64,000 nucleotides of DNA from JAPLJC01 sp963697965 (GCA_963697965.1 OY969108.1:2480001-2544000), one strand, 5' to 3'; counted from the first letter of the stretch, positions 26,692-37,394 are shown. Notes: generated by a model from the sequence alone, not told the origin. Made by a program: numbers and translations.

Positions 26692-28221
26692 TCAGTCAGG
26701 GGTGGGAGGGCCGGCGGCCCTCTCTTCCTTTTTCCCAAAAACCCAACCGGTCGTAAAAGTCAAAAAGGTGCCCATCAACAAAAGCCAGGTCCAACCCAAC
26801 GGCAATATTCTCTTCTCGGAAAGAACCAACAGAACCAGCATTCCCAGTGCGGAGACAGCCATGGCGGCGCAATTGACCCGGTTGCCTCGCCTTTTGGTTA
26901 CCAGACCCAGGAGGAAAACTCCCAGCAAGGACCCGTAGGTGACCCCGCCAATTTTGAAAGCGAGCCAGAGAATTTTTTCAAAATGGCTGAAAAAGTAGGC
27001 GATGCCCGCCAGCATAATGCCAAAAATAACCACACAGGCTCTGGAAACCAAAAGATAGTGGCGTTCATTTCCCAATTTAAAAATCACCGGACGATAGATG
27101 TCTGTAATAAATGAAGTGGTCAGAGAACCCAAAGGCGTGTCCAGGCTCGACATCACCAGCGCCGAGAGCATCAGCCCTCTCATCACCGGGGGCATGGTCT
27201 GGGCGATGAAATAGGGGAAAATTTTGTCCAATTTTGCCGGCAGAGGCATCCCGGGGTGCTGAGCATAGAAGGCATACAGGCAGGCGCCCACGGAGAGGAA
27301 AAGAAGCATCATCGAAATACTGCCAATGGGTGTCAGCAGCATCGATTTTTGGCTTTCTCTTCTCGTTTCCACGGTGAGAAGTCTCTGCATGGACTCCTGA
27401 TCCGTCCCAAAGGCCGCCATGGATCCAAAAAACCCGTTCAAAGTCGCCAGCACAAAGATGTTGGGGTCCGAGAAGAGGCGCTTCAGGAATGGAGCCGATC
27501 CGAATGCCGCCAGGGCCGGCCCCCAGTTGAAGATTTTCAGTTTGCCAGCCGCGCCGGCAATGGCGACCACGGCCGCGGCGCCTCCGTCAATGCGGGTGAG
27601 CAGGAAGGCGATGGCTACCACTCCCGCAGTTACGTAAGTCAAACCCTGGACCACATTGGTCCAGACGATCGCCTTGATCCCGCCCCAGGCGACATAGACA
27701 ACGCAGATGCAGGAAAACAGGAGGATGGTGGGCAGAATAGGCCAGCCGATCAGGATGCTCACCGCCAAGCAAGCTGCCATCAGCCGGACGCCGGAAGCAA
27801 ACAGACGCGTAATGAAAAACAGGATGGAGCCAGTGATTTGGGTTTCCGGCCCGAACCGGTGTCTTAAAAATTCATAAATGGAGGTGCAGTTATACCGGTA
27901 AAAAGCCGGGATAAACAGAAAGGTGATAATGACCCGCCCCAGAAAATCGCCGATGAAAAATTGGGCATATTCCCAGTTTTCCATATAAGCGATGGCGGGG
28001 ACCGCGATCAGGGTCAGGGCGCTGGTTTCCGCCGCCACAAACGCAAAAGCAGCCGCCCACCAGGGGATTTTTCTCCCCCCCAGGAAAAAGTCATCGGTCG
28101 ATTTTTCTCCTCTGCCAAAGTAAAAGCCGACAAAAATCACCAGGGCCAGAACCGCTAACAGGACCGAATAATCCTGCCAGGTCAGATTGCTGCCACCGGG
28201 AATAAAGTTTTGGATTTCCAT
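26692..28221 (-). CDS. Sodium:solute symporter (SSS family)
   Basis: The 509-residue membrane protein begins after a short N-terminus with LTWQDYSVLLAVLALVIFVG. It carries the SSS hallmark GGRKIPWWAAAFAFVAAETSA, then YEFLRHRFGP, and has about thirteen helices. These carriers import sugars, amino acids or other small solutes with sodium. It is divergent from the GH3 gene across only 55 nt. This suggests a shared promoter region and import of a product such as an amino sugar; that substrate is inference. Confidence 0.9.
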   Translation of the reverse strand: MEIQNFIPGGSNLTWQDYSVLLAVLALVIFVGFYFGRGEKSTDDFFLGGRKIPWWAAAFAFVAAETSALTLIAVPAIAYMENWEYAQFFIGDFLGRVIITFLFIPAFYRYNCTSIYEFLRHRFGPETQITGSILFFITRLFASGVRLMAACLAVSILIGWPILPTILLFSCICVVYVAWGGIKAIVWTNVVQGLTYVTAGVVAIAFLLTRIDGGAAAVVAIAGAAGKLKIFNWGPALAAFGSAPFLKRLFSDPNIFVLATLNGFFGSMAAFGTDQESMQRLLTVETRRESQKSMLLTPIGSISMMLLFLSVGACLYAFYAQHPGMPLPAKLDKIFPYFIAQTMPPVMRGLMLSALVMSSLDTPLGSLTTSFITDIYRPVIFKLGNERHYLLVSRACVVIFGIMLAGIAYFFSHFEKILWLAFKIGGVTYGSLLGVFLLGLVTKRRGNRVNCAAMAVSALGMLVLLVLSEKRILPLGWTWLLLMGTFLTFTTGWVFGKKEERAAGPPTPD

Positions 28222-28276
28222 AAGGAGCCAAACTATCGTATCAAAAAAATATTTGTCTGGTTAGAATGATCTCACC

Positions 28277-29863
28277 ATGGAACTGGCAGAACTGGTGGGA
28301 CAACGGTTGGTCATCGGCATACCCGGAACCAGGGTCACTCCCGAGATTGTCCGTCATTTTCAGGAACTGCATGCGGGCGGGCTGATTCTCTACCGGATCA
28401 ATTTTTCCTCCCCGGGCCAGATCAAAAAACTGATTGCCGATCTGGAAGAGGCTCTGGGCCGCAGACTGCTGGTGGCCGCAGACCATGAAGGTGGGCGGGT
28501 CATCATGTTCAGGGACGGCATTACCGTCTTCCCGGATAATCTGGCGGTGGGAGGCGCCGGCAAGCTCGAATATGCCAGGAAGCAGGGCGAGATTGAGGCG
28601 AAAGAGCTGAGAAGACTGGGGCTGGACGTGAATCTGGCGCCGGTGCTCGACGTCTTGACCGAGGCCTACAGCCCTAATATCGGGATCCGTTCTTACGGGC
28701 ATGACTGGAGATTGGTTGCGAAGCTGGGCGCGGTGCGCATATCCGGAATGCAACAGGGCGGACTTTCAGCCTGCGCCAAGCATTTTCCCGGCAAGGGTCA
28801 TGCGCCCGTGGATGCCCATCTGGGACTGCCGGTCATCCAATCGACCTGGCAAGAGATGAGAGAGGTGCACCTTAAGCCTTTCGTGAGCGCCATTGAAACC
28901 GGGGTCGATCTGCTGATGTCTTCCCATCCCCATTATCCCAGGCTCGATCCTGACCCCCACAACATCGCCACCTTTTCCAGGAGAATCATTTACGATTGCC
29001 TCCGCCAGGAGCTTGGCTTTAAGGGCGTCATTGCCAGCGACGATCTGGAAATGGGGGCAATTAAGGCGATCTGCCCCATCGGCGAAGCGGGGATTTTGGC
29101 CTCGCGGGCGGGACATGATCTGCTACTGGTCTGTCATGACCTCCAGGCCCAGAAAGAGGTTTTCCATAAACTTGTCGATGCCTATCAAAGCAAAAGCCTT
29201 TCCCTGGCAGAACTGGAGGAGAGCGCCGCGCGCCTCAACAGATTGAAATTAAAGAGAGCCGAAAGATTCGCCGGGGGGGAACCCGGCGCCGAAAAAGAAG
29301 GCGCCATCCTCGCTGCCAAGATCTGCCGTGAATCGGTCCAGGTTCTACGGGATGAGAGAAAATTAATACCCCTTCCGGCCGGAAAAAAAAGAATTGGGGT
29401 TATCTTTCCTCGATTTTCCTGGCTCGATGCCAATATCATGATTGAAAAGGAAGTCTTGCCGGAGCGGGAGTTCGTCCGGAAGGAGTTCGGGAAATTTGGG
29501 TTTGATCCCGATATCGAAATTGTCTCCATCGAGCCGGCGGCTGAAGAGATTCACAGGGCTGTGCGTCTTTCCCAAAACTCAGACCTGACCATCTTCTTCT
29601 GTTATGACGCTCATCTCTATCGCTCCAATAAAAAACTTCTGGAGGCGCTCCGGGATTCCGCCCGGGAGCTGGTGGTTGACCTCTTGCGCGACCCTTATGA
29701 CGCGGACTATATCCAGAGTGGCGTTGCCTTTCTCACCGCTTTCGGCTGGAGAGCCTGCCAGCTTAAGGCTGCCATTGAAAAAATCTGCTCTGCCGCCGGG
29801 CCCCACGAGCAGGGAAATGGAGGAGTGCGGGGAAAGCAATTTCCAGGTGCCCCAAAAAAATGA
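28277..29863 (+). CDS. GH3 beta-N-acetylhexosaminidase (NagZ-like)
   Basis: The 528-residue protein carries a GH3 N-terminal barrel with NagZ hallmarks: GLILYRINFSSPGQI, VAADHEGGRV, LDVNLAPVLDV, CAKHFPGKGHAPVDAHLGLP (Asp-His dyad) and the nucleophile region ASDDLEMGAI. About 190 further residues form a second alpha/beta domain, which short cytosolic NagZ lacks. No signal peptide is visible. It probably removes N-acetylglucosamine from muropeptides or chitin fragments. ATG 28277 lies 55 nt from the divergent symporter start. Confidence 0.9.
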   Translation: MELAELVGQRLVIGIPGTRVTPEIVRHFQELHAGGLILYRINFSSPGQIKKLIADLEEALGRRLLVAADHEGGRVIMFRDGITVFPDNLAVGGAGKLEYARKQGEIEAKELRRLGLDVNLAPVLDVLTEAYSPNIGIRSYGHDWRLVAKLGAVRISGMQQGGLSACAKHFPGKGHAPVDAHLGLPVIQSTWQEMREVHLKPFVSAIETGVDLLMSSHPHYPRLDPDPHNIATFSRRIIYDCLRQELGFKGVIASDDLEMGAIKAICPIGEAGILASRAGHDLLLVCHDLQAQKEVFHKLVDAYQSKSLSLAELEESAARLNRLKLKRAERFAGGEPGAEKEGAILAAKICRESVQVLRDERKLIPLPAGKKRIGVIFPRFSWLDANIMIEKEVLPEREFVRKEFGKFGFDPDIEIVSIEPAAEEIHRAVRLSQNSDLTIFFCYDAHLYRSNKKLLEALRDSARELVVDLLRDPYDADYIQSGVAFLTAFGWRACQLKAAIEKICSAAGPHEQGNGGVRGKQFPGAPKK

Positions 29864-30011
29864 GAACTTCATTGTTAATCAATTTTTCACCCTGGGTAAT
29901 ATCTGGAGCCGCTGGGAAAAGTCGTGGTCTGTTAACGGGAAACGTCTTTATCCCGCCGGGGTTTTGTGTTATGTTGGCCAAATGTCTGATAGGGAGGTGT
30001 GAGAGGACCCG

Positions 30012-31313
30012 ATGATCCGAGACGTGCAAAACGAAACCATGCCCCGGGAGGCCCTGGAGGCCCTGCAGCTCAAACGCCTGCAGGCGGTGGTGGAGCGGGT
30101 CTACCACCTGGTGGACTTCTACCGGCGGCGCATGGACCAGATGGGAGTAAAACCGGAACATATCCGCACTTTGAGCGACCTCAAGAAACTGCCCTTCACC
30201 ACCAAGCAGGACCTGCGGGACAATTATCCCTTCGGCATGTTCGCGGCGCCCATGATGCAGGTGGTGCGGATTCACGCCTCCTCCGGCACCACCGGCAAAC
30301 CCACCCCGGTGGCCTACACCCAACGTGACCTGGAGACCTGGGCAGAACTGATGGCCCGGACCCTGGCGGCCGCGGGGGCTCACCGGGGCGACATCATCCA
30401 TAATGCCTACGGCTACGGCCTGTTCACCGGGGGGCTGGGGGCCCACTACGGGGCCGAGCGGCTGGGAGCCGCGGTCATTCCGGTCTCCGGCGGCCAGACC
30501 CGGCGCCAGATCATGCTCATCCAGGATTTCGGCCCCACCGTCATCTGCTGCACCCCCTCCTTTGCCCTCTACCTGGCGGAGGTGGGCCAGGACATGGGAG
30601 TGGAGTTTGCCAAGACCAAGCTCAGGATAGGAATATTTGGCGCCGAGCCCTGGACCGAAGGCATGCGCCAGGAGATAGAGAAGCGCCTTCACCTCGATGC
30701 CCTGGACATTTACGGCCTGTCCGAGGTCCTCGGTCCAGGAGTGGCCATCGAGTGCCTGGAGGCCAAAAACGGCCTGCACATCTTTGAAGACCATTTTCTC
30801 CCGGAGATCATCAATCCGGCCACCCTGGAAGCAGAGCCCCCCGGAGAGACGGGGGAGCTGGTCATCACCACCCTCACCAAAGAAGCGTTTCCCCTGCTGC
30901 GCTACCGCACCCGGGACGTCACCTCCCTGAACTACGCCCCCTGCAAATGCGGGCGCACCATCGCCCGCATCAGCCGTCTTCAGGGCCGCTCCGACGACAT
31001 GCTCATCATCCGGGGGGTCAACGTCTTCCCCTCCCAGATCGAATCGGTGCTCATGGAGACCCCGGGGTTGGCGCCCCATTACCAGCTCATCGTGGACCGG
31101 CAAGGGCAATTGGACACCCTGGAGGTCCAGGTGGAGGTGGATGAGGCCACCTTCTCCGACGAGGTCAAGCAGTTGCAGGCCCTGGCCCAGGACATCCAGA
31201 GGAAGATCAAGGATTACTTTACCGTCTCGGTCAAGGTGAAGCTGGTGGAGCCGCAGAGCATCCCCCGCAGCGAAGGCAAGGCCAAACGGGTCATCGATAA
31301 AAGGCAGTTGTAG
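30012..31313 (+). CDS. paaK: Phenylacetate-CoA ligase (PaaK family)
   Basis: The 433-residue AMP-forming ligase has the PaaK layout: KKLPFTTKQDLRDNYPFGMF, P-loop HASSGTTGKPTPV (S90-P97), NAYGYGLFTGGLG, DIYGLSEVLGPG, ELVITTLTKE, RTRDVTS, a zinc-like CKCGRT, and the C-terminal catalytic lysine region PRSEGKAKRVID. It activates phenylacetate or another aryl acid to its CoA thioester. GGGAGGTGTGAGAGG precedes ATG 30012. It opens a cluster with an ACT protein and a Liv transporter, a context common in anaerobes that use aryl or branched-chain acids. Confidence 0.93.
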   Translation: MIRDVQNETMPREALEALQLKRLQAVVERVYHLVDFYRRRMDQMGVKPEHIRTLSDLKKLPFTTKQDLRDNYPFGMFAAPMMQVVRIHASSGTTGKPTPVAYTQRDLETWAELMARTLAAAGAHRGDIIHNAYGYGLFTGGLGAHYGAERLGAAVIPVSGGQTRRQIMLIQDFGPTVICCTPSFALYLAEVGQDMGVEFAKTKLRIGIFGAEPWTEGMRQEIEKRLHLDALDIYGLSEVLGPGVAIECLEAKNGLHIFEDHFLPEIINPATLEAEPPGETGELVITTLTKEAFPLLRYRTRDVTSLNYAPCKCGRTIARISRLQGRSDDMLIIRGVNVFPSQIESVLMETPGLAPHYQLIVDRQGQLDTLEVQVEVDEATFSDEVKQLQALAQDIQRKIKDYFTVSVKVKLVEPQSIPRSEGKAKRVIDKRQL

Positions 31314-31317
31314 GGCC

Positions 31318-31513
31318 CAGTAGTCAGTAGCCAGTAGCCAGTTGAAGCAGGGGGTGCTTTGATAAGCGCTGGGATCCTATCGGGATTTACTAGCCTGGCG
31401 CAAAGTCCATGGCTTTGGTTATAGAAATTTATGAGGTGAGTCACTAATTTCCGATTCTGAAAAAATATGAGACCAGATTGCTCCATGTTTCTTCTACTGG
31501 CTACTGGCTACTG
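31318..31513. repeat. Opposed CAGTAGC heptad arrays between paaK and ACT gene
   Basis: CAGTAGT/CAGTAGC units at 31318-31343 face their reverse complements (CTACTGG) at 31494-31513, leaving about 150 nt of non-coding, AT-richer DNA between. The arms could pair in RNA as a long stem. The right array ends 12 nt before the ACT-gene start, next to its GAGAGGGG ribosome site. Confidence 0.75.
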
Positions 31514-31525
31514 AGAGGGGACCCT

Positions 31526-31957
31526 ATGAAAGTCGAACAGATCTCGGTATTCTTGGAGAACAAGGCGGGGCGCCTGGCCGATGTCACCCGGGTCCTGGGG
31601 GAAGCCGGCGTCAACATCCGGGCCCTGTCTTTGGCCGACACCACCGACTTCGGCATCCTGCGCCTCATCGTCGACCAGTACGACAAGGCCCGGGAGGCCC
31701 TGAAGGCCGGGGGCTTCACGGTGGGCAAGACCGAAGTGGTGGCGGTGGAGGTTCCGGACCGGCCCGGCGGCCTGGGCCTGGTGCTGCATATCCTGGCCAG
31801 GGCCGGAGTCAACGTGGAATACATGTACGCCTTTGTGCAGCATAGCGGCAAGAACGCGGTGATCATCTTCCGCTTCGACAACCTGGAGCACGCCATCACC
31901 CTCTTGCAGCAGGAAGGCATCCATATCTACACGGGAGAAGAAGTCTACCGCCTGTGA
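31526..31957 (+). CDS. Double ACT-domain protein
   Basis: The 143 residues form two ACT domains: VEQISVFLENKAGRLADVTR with AGVNIRALSLADT (about 1-70), then VPDRPGGLGLVLHILARAG and VNVEYMYAFV (about 71-143). ACT domains bind amino acids and regulate enzymes or transport. In anaerobes such proteins typically sit next to PaaK. ATG 31526 is chosen because GAGAGGGG lies 5-12 nt before it; a longer upstream frame is only the heptad array. The ligand is unknown but may be an aromatic or branched-chain amino acid. Confidence 0.9.
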   Translation: MKVEQISVFLENKAGRLADVTRVLGEAGVNIRALSLADTTDFGILRLIVDQYDKAREALKAGGFTVGKTEVVAVEVPDRPGGLGLVLHILARAGVNVEYMYAFVQHSGKNAVIIFRFDNLEHAITLLQQEGIHIYTGEEVYRL

Positions 31958-32054
31958 TCGGAGCAATACTTCAAGGCATCCGGCTCGGCAAGTTCTGGAA
32001 AGCCTGTGCCGAGGTACATCACTAAAGATTGACCGGAATCACCGGGGAGGGTTT

Positions 32055-33215
32055 ATGAGAATCAAGACCTGGTTGGTGGGAGGGGCTTTGGCCATGACCG
32101 GCCTGATCCTGGCGTCGGGCTGCGGCTCGGGCAGCAAATCTAAACCTTACGTTATCGGCGGCATCTTTTCCATCACCGGCCCCCAATCCTACCTGGGGGA
32201 ACCGGAGCGCAACTCCATGGAGATGGTGGCCGAGGCAATCAATGCCAAGGGTGGGATCAACGGCCACCCCCTGAAGCTGGTGATTTACGATGACGAAGGC
32301 GACGTTACCAAGGCCCGCCTCGATGCGGAAAAGCTCCTGCAAAAAGACCAGGCTCTGGCCATCGTCGGACCCAGCCTCACCCCCACCTCCATGACGGTGC
32401 TGGATATTACCCAAAAGGCCAAAGTGCCCCTGATCTCGTGCGCGGCCGCGGCTTCCATCACCTCCCCGGCCCAGGATCGCGCCTGGGTCTTCAAGACGGC
32501 CCAGACGGACCAGATGGCGGTGAGCCGCATCTACCAGTATTGTCAGAAACACGGGATTGCCAAGGTCGCCATCCTCACCATGTCCAGCGGCTTTGGAGTG
32601 GCGGGCAAGGAGCAGCTTCTCTCCCAGGCGGCCCAGTACGGCATCGAGGTGGTGGCCCAGGAGGTCTTCGGGGAAAAAGACACGGACATGAGCCCGCAGC
32701 TCACCAATATCAAAGGAACGCCAGCCCAGGCGGTGATCTGTTGGGGCACCGGTCCGGCCCCGGCCCTGGTGGCCAAGAACCTGAAGCAGTTGGGCCTGAC
32801 CGTGCCCCTGATCCAGAGCCATGGCGCCGCCTCTAAAAAGTTCATCGAACTGGCCGGCGACGGAGCCGAAGGCGTCATCATGCCCGCCGGCAAGTTGGTG
32901 ATCTACAAGCAATTGCCCGACTCCGACCCCCAAAAGGCCGTGTGTCAGGAATACGCCGAAAAATACGTGGCCAAGTTCAAGACGCCGGAATCGAGTTTCG
33001 GCGGCTATGCCTATGACGCCCAGAGGATGCTGGATCAGGCCCTGCAGCAGGCGGGCCCCGACCCCGCCAAGATCCGGGACGCCCTGGAAGGCATCAAGAA
33101 CTTCGTGGGGGTGAGCGGCATCTTCAACATGAGCCTCGAAGACCACAACGGCCTAACCCCCGACGCCTTTGTGATGGTGAAGATTGAGAAGGGGCAATTC
33201 ACCTTGACAGATTAA
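32055..33215 (+). CDS. ABC substrate-binding lipoprotein (LivJ type), first copy
   Basis: The 386-residue protein has a lipoprotein signal with lipobox LASGC near residue 23. A type I periplasmic binding fold follows: VIGGIFSITGPQSYLGEPE, AINAKGGINGHPLKLVIYDD, ALAIVGPSLTPTSM and YAYDAQRMLDQAL. It captures branched-chain or related amino or carboxylic acids for the downstream permease. A GGAGGG ribosome site precedes ATG 32055. A strong stem-loop separates it from livH. A second binding protein lies at 38722. Confidence 0.92.
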   Translation: MRIKTWLVGGALAMTGLILASGCGSGSKSKPYVIGGIFSITGPQSYLGEPERNSMEMVAEAINAKGGINGHPLKLVIYDDEGDVTKARLDAEKLLQKDQALAIVGPSLTPTSMTVLDITQKAKVPLISCAAAASITSPAQDRAWVFKTAQTDQMAVSRIYQYCQKHGIAKVAILTMSSGFGVAGKEQLLSQAAQYGIEVVAQEVFGEKDTDMSPQLTNIKGTPAQAVICWGTGPAPALVAKNLKQLGLTVPLIQSHGAASKKFIELAGDGAEGVIMPAGKLVIYKQLPDSDPQKAVCQEYAEKYVAKFKTPESSFGGYAYDAQRMLDQALQQAGPDPAKIRDALEGIKNFVGVSGIFNMSLEDHNGLTPDAFVMVKIEKGQFTLTD

Positions 33216-33223
33216 CGGATAAT

Positions 33224-33270
33224 GGCCAGTGGTCAGGGGCCGGGAAAGATCGAGCCTCTGACCGCTGGCC
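33224..33270 (+). promoter_or_regulatory. Intercistronic stem-loop between binding protein and livH
   Basis: GGCCAGTGGTCAGGGGC (33224-33240) pairs with GCCTCTGACCGCTGGCC (33254-33270) in 15 of 17 positions plus wobble, around a 13-nt loop. No U-tract follows, so it is unlikely to be a full terminator. Such structures between a binding-protein gene and its permease genes usually stabilise the upstream mRNA or attenuate read-through, giving excess binding protein. Confidence 0.75.
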
Positions 33271-33288
33271 GCCTCACTGATAACTCCC

Positions 33289-34158
33289 TTGCCAATCTTT
33301 GCCCCACTCTCGCAATACTTCATCTCCGGCCTGACCAACGGCGCCATTTACGCCCTCATTGCCTTGGGGTTCGGCATCATCTTCAACAGCACCACCATCA
33401 TTAACTTCGCCCAGGGCGAGTTCGTGATGCTGGGGGCCATGTGCGCCATCAGCATCTACCACCTGGTCCCTTCCCTGCCCCTGGCCTTTGCGGGTGGAGT
33501 CATCATCGTCTCCCTGGTGGGCCTGGTCTTTGAGCGTCTCGCCTTGCGCCCGGTGGGGGAGGCTTCGCCCCTCACCCTGATCATCATCACCGTGGGCGCC
33601 GGAGTCTTCCTCAAAGGGGTGGCCATGCTCCTGTGGGGCAAAGAGTCCTATACCCTGCCCCCCTTTTCCGGAGAGGCCCCGCTGCACCTGGGGCCAGCCA
33701 CCCTGCTCCCGCAGAACCTCTGGGTCCTGGGGCTGACGCTGGTCCTGGTGCTGGCCTTGGAGGCCTTTTTCCGCCGTACCCTGATGGGCAAGGCCATGCG
33801 GGCCTGCGCCTATAATCCCCGGGCCGCCCGCCTGGTGGGCATCCCTGCCAGCCGCATGGTGCAGCTCTCCTTCGCCCTTTCCGCCCTCCTGGGGGCCGGA
33901 GCCGGCATTCTCATCGCCCCCCTCACCCTGGGGGTTTACGACATGGGCACCATCCTGGGACTCAAAGGATTCGCCGCGGCCATCATCGGCGGCCTGGGCA
34001 GCCTCCTGGGCGGAGTCCTGGGCGGCCTGCTCCTGGGTCTGGCGGAATCCTTCACCTCCGGGCTCATCTCCTCGGGGTACAAGGACGCAGTGGCCTTTCT
34101 GCTGCTGTTGGTGGTCCTCTTTCTGCGGCCCCGGGGGTTGCTGGGAGGCCGGCAATGA
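33289..34158 (+). CDS. livH: Branched-chain amino acid ABC permease LivH
   Basis: The 289-residue inner membrane permease begins FISGLTNGAIYALIALGFGI and INFAQGEFVMLGAM. It has eight or so hydrophobic helices and the transporter motif RAARLVGIPASRMVQLSFAL, which contacts the ATPase. TTG at 33289 is the likely start; no ATG fits before the conserved first helix. Its last codons overlap the livM start (ATGA), so the two are translationally coupled. Confidence 0.93.
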   Translation: MPIFAPLSQYFISGLTNGAIYALIALGFGIIFNSTTIINFAQGEFVMLGAMCAISIYHLVPSLPLAFAGGVIIVSLVGLVFERLALRPVGEASPLTLIIITVGAGVFLKGVAMLLWGKESYTLPPFSGEAPLHLGPATLLPQNLWVLGLTLVLVLALEAFFRRTLMGKAMRACAYNPRAARLVGIPASRMVQLSFALSALLGAGAGILIAPLTLGVYDMGTILGLKGFAAAIIGGLGSLLGGVLGGLLLGLAESFTSGLISSGYKDAVAFLLLLVVLFLRPRGLLGGRQ

Positions 34159-35120
34159 TATTGGCCAGGCTTTGGAACCGCTGGGTGCTGTTTGCACTGG
34201 TGGTGCTGGCCATTTTGGTCGGCCTCGATAACGAATACTATTTCACCCTGCTCAATTTCGTCGGCATTCACACCCTGCTGGTGGTGGGGCTCAACCTGCT
34301 GGTGGGCTACGCCGGACAGATCTCCCTGGGTCATGCCGCCTTCTTCGGCCTGGGAGCTTATACTTCCGGCATCCTCACCGCCACCTGCGGAGTCAACCCC
34401 TGGCTGGCGCTGCTGGCCGGGCTGGCAGTCTCCGGGGGCGCGGCCTTTCTCATCGGCGTCCCGGCTTTGAAGCTCCGGGGCTATTACCTGGCCATGGCCA
34501 CCCTGGGCTTCGGCATCATCGTCTCTATCATCCTGAGCCAGGCCCAGCCTCTCACCGGCGGCCCCTCGGGCCTCTCGGGAATCCCGCCCCTGACCCTGGC
34601 GGGCTTTCCCCTGAACACGGCCCGTCGCCTCTATCCCTTGATCTGGCTGGCGGTGGGCCTGATCCTGGCCCTCAGCGCCAACCTGGTGGACTCCCGGGCC
34701 GGCCGCGCCCTGCGGGCCCTCAACGACTCCGAGGCCGCCGCCGCTTCCCTGGGGGTGAACACCGCCCGTCTGAAGCTCAAAATCTTTGTCTGGAGCGCCC
34801 TGTACGCTTCCCTGGCCGGGAGTCTCTATGCCCACAGCCTCAATTTCATCGCCCCCGCCTCCTTCGGCTTCATGTTCTCCATCAAACTGGTGGCCATGGT
34901 GGTGCTGGGGGGGATGGCCAGCATCTGGGGCTCGCTTCTGGGGGCCGGGGTGCTGACGGTGCTGCCGGAGGCGCTCAGCGTGTTCCACGATTTCGAAGTG
35001 GTCATCTTCGGGGCCATTCTCATGGTGGTGATGATCTTCCTGCCCCGGGGCCTGGTGCGGGGTCTCCTGGACCTCTGGGAGTTCCGGCGCTACAAACGGA
35101 AAGGGAGTTTTGTTCCCTAA
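34155..35120 (+). CDS. livM: Branched-chain amino acid ABC permease LivM
   Basis: The 321-residue permease has the LivM pattern: LLVVGLNLLVGYAGQISLGHAAFFGLGAYTSG (first signature helix), LKLRGYYLAMATLGF and the coupling loop LNDSEAAAASLGVNTARLKL. About nine helices are predicted. It pairs with LivH to form the channel. ATG 34155 overlaps the livH stop and has GGGAGG upstream. The C-terminus is basic. Confidence 0.93.
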   Translation: MILARLWNRWVLFALVVLAILVGLDNEYYFTLLNFVGIHTLLVVGLNLLVGYAGQISLGHAAFFGLGAYTSGILTATCGVNPWLALLAGLAVSGGAAFLIGVPALKLRGYYLAMATLGFGIIVSIILSQAQPLTGGPSGLSGIPPLTLAGFPLNTARRLYPLIWLAVGLILALSANLVDSRAGRALRALNDSEAAAASLGVNTARLKLKIFVWSALYASLAGSLYAHSLNFIAPASFGFMFSIKLVAMVVLGGMASIWGSLLGAGVLTVLPEALSVFHDFEVVIFGAILMVVMIFLPRGLVRGLLDLWEFRRYKRKGSFVP

Positions 35121-35198
35121 AATCCCGCATCCGCCTACCGGGAGGACCCGGATAAATTTCCGGGCTCCCTGGGTCCGGGTGCTTAACCCCTGGTGTTT

Positions 35199-35984
<786 letters not shown>

Positions 35985-35989
35985 GGGAA

Positions 35990-36165
35990 GGTTTTCTGTT
36001 TTCCGTTTTCCGTTTTCTGTTTTCTGTAAAAAGACCTGGTGGCACAGGCGTCTCGCCTGTGCGGGACAAAATTGATCATGCCCTGAAATGGTAGCCGCAG
36101 GCTTTAGCCTGCGCTTTCTCCATCTCTCCCAAGTCATGGAACTGGTAACTGGCAACTGGTAACTA
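35990..36165. repeat. Three repeat types in the livG-livF gap
   Basis: A GTTTTCT/GTTTTCC heptad array (35990-36027) is followed by the palindrome GCACAGGCGTCTCGCCTGTG (about 36043-36063), a smaller GCAGGCTTTAGCCTGC palindrome (about 36096-36112) and an AACTGGT/AACTGGC heptad array (36139-36165) ending at the livF start. Two heptad families therefore lie in one 180-nt gap inside an operon. Confidence 0.8.
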
Positions 36166-36167
36166 AC

Positions 36168-36908
<741 letters not shown>

Positions 36909-36914
36909 AAAGAG

Positions 36915-37381
36915 AGTAGTCAGTAGCCAGTAGCCAGGTTTTTTGGATATTGGGCAGACACTGAGAGCATTTAGACTATGACAAGATATTATATGGATTT
37001 GATCGGCTGGCAAAAAGCTATGGATTTGGTCACGGAGATGTATCGCCTGACCAAAAAATTGCCCAAGGAAGAGATGTTTGGTCTCACCAGCCAGCTCCGT
37101 CGAGCCGCGGTTTCTATTCCCAGCAATATTGCTGAAGGCCAGGGACGTTTATCCAAGGGGGAATTTCGGGTATTTTTGGGAAATGCCAGAGGATCATGAT
37201 CAGAACTAGAAACCCAAATTATGATAGCCAAGAATCTTGAATATATTGATTGCACCAGAGGCTCTATTATTACTTGAGATGGCTTCGGAAGTAGGACACA
37301 TTTTAAATGGGCTTATAGCTTCGATGAAAAAATAGGTGGGGTATTTTACTGGCTACTGACTACTGACTACTGGCTACTGCC
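36915..37381. repeat. Opposed CAGTAGC heptad arrays bracketing a pseudogene
   Basis: GTAGTCAGTAGCCAGTAGCC (36915-36937) and its inverse CTGGCTACTGACTACTGACT (about 37348-37381) enclose the broken four-helix-bundle gene. The same arrangement with the same unit occurs at 31318-31513 around non-coding DNA. The right array ends just before the GGAGG ribosome site of the next gene. Confidence 0.8.
36978..37335 (+). pseudogene. Broken four-helix bundle protein gene
   Basis: The first 73 codons read as the 23S-rRNA-insertion-type four-helix bundle family: LIGWQKAMDLVTEMYRLTKK, MFGLTSQLRRAAVSIPSNIA, EGQGRLSKGEFRVFLGNARG. An in-frame TGA at 37197-37199 interrupts a recognisable continuation (SELETQIMIAKNLEYID). 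A +1 shift near 37258-37265 moves the tail (LLEMASEVGHILNGLIASMK) to another frame, ending at 37335. Two lesions argue for a true pseudogene. It is AT-richer than the liv genes, and the operon continues around it. Confidence 0.85.
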
Positions 37382-37394
37382 TATTGGAGGAAAC

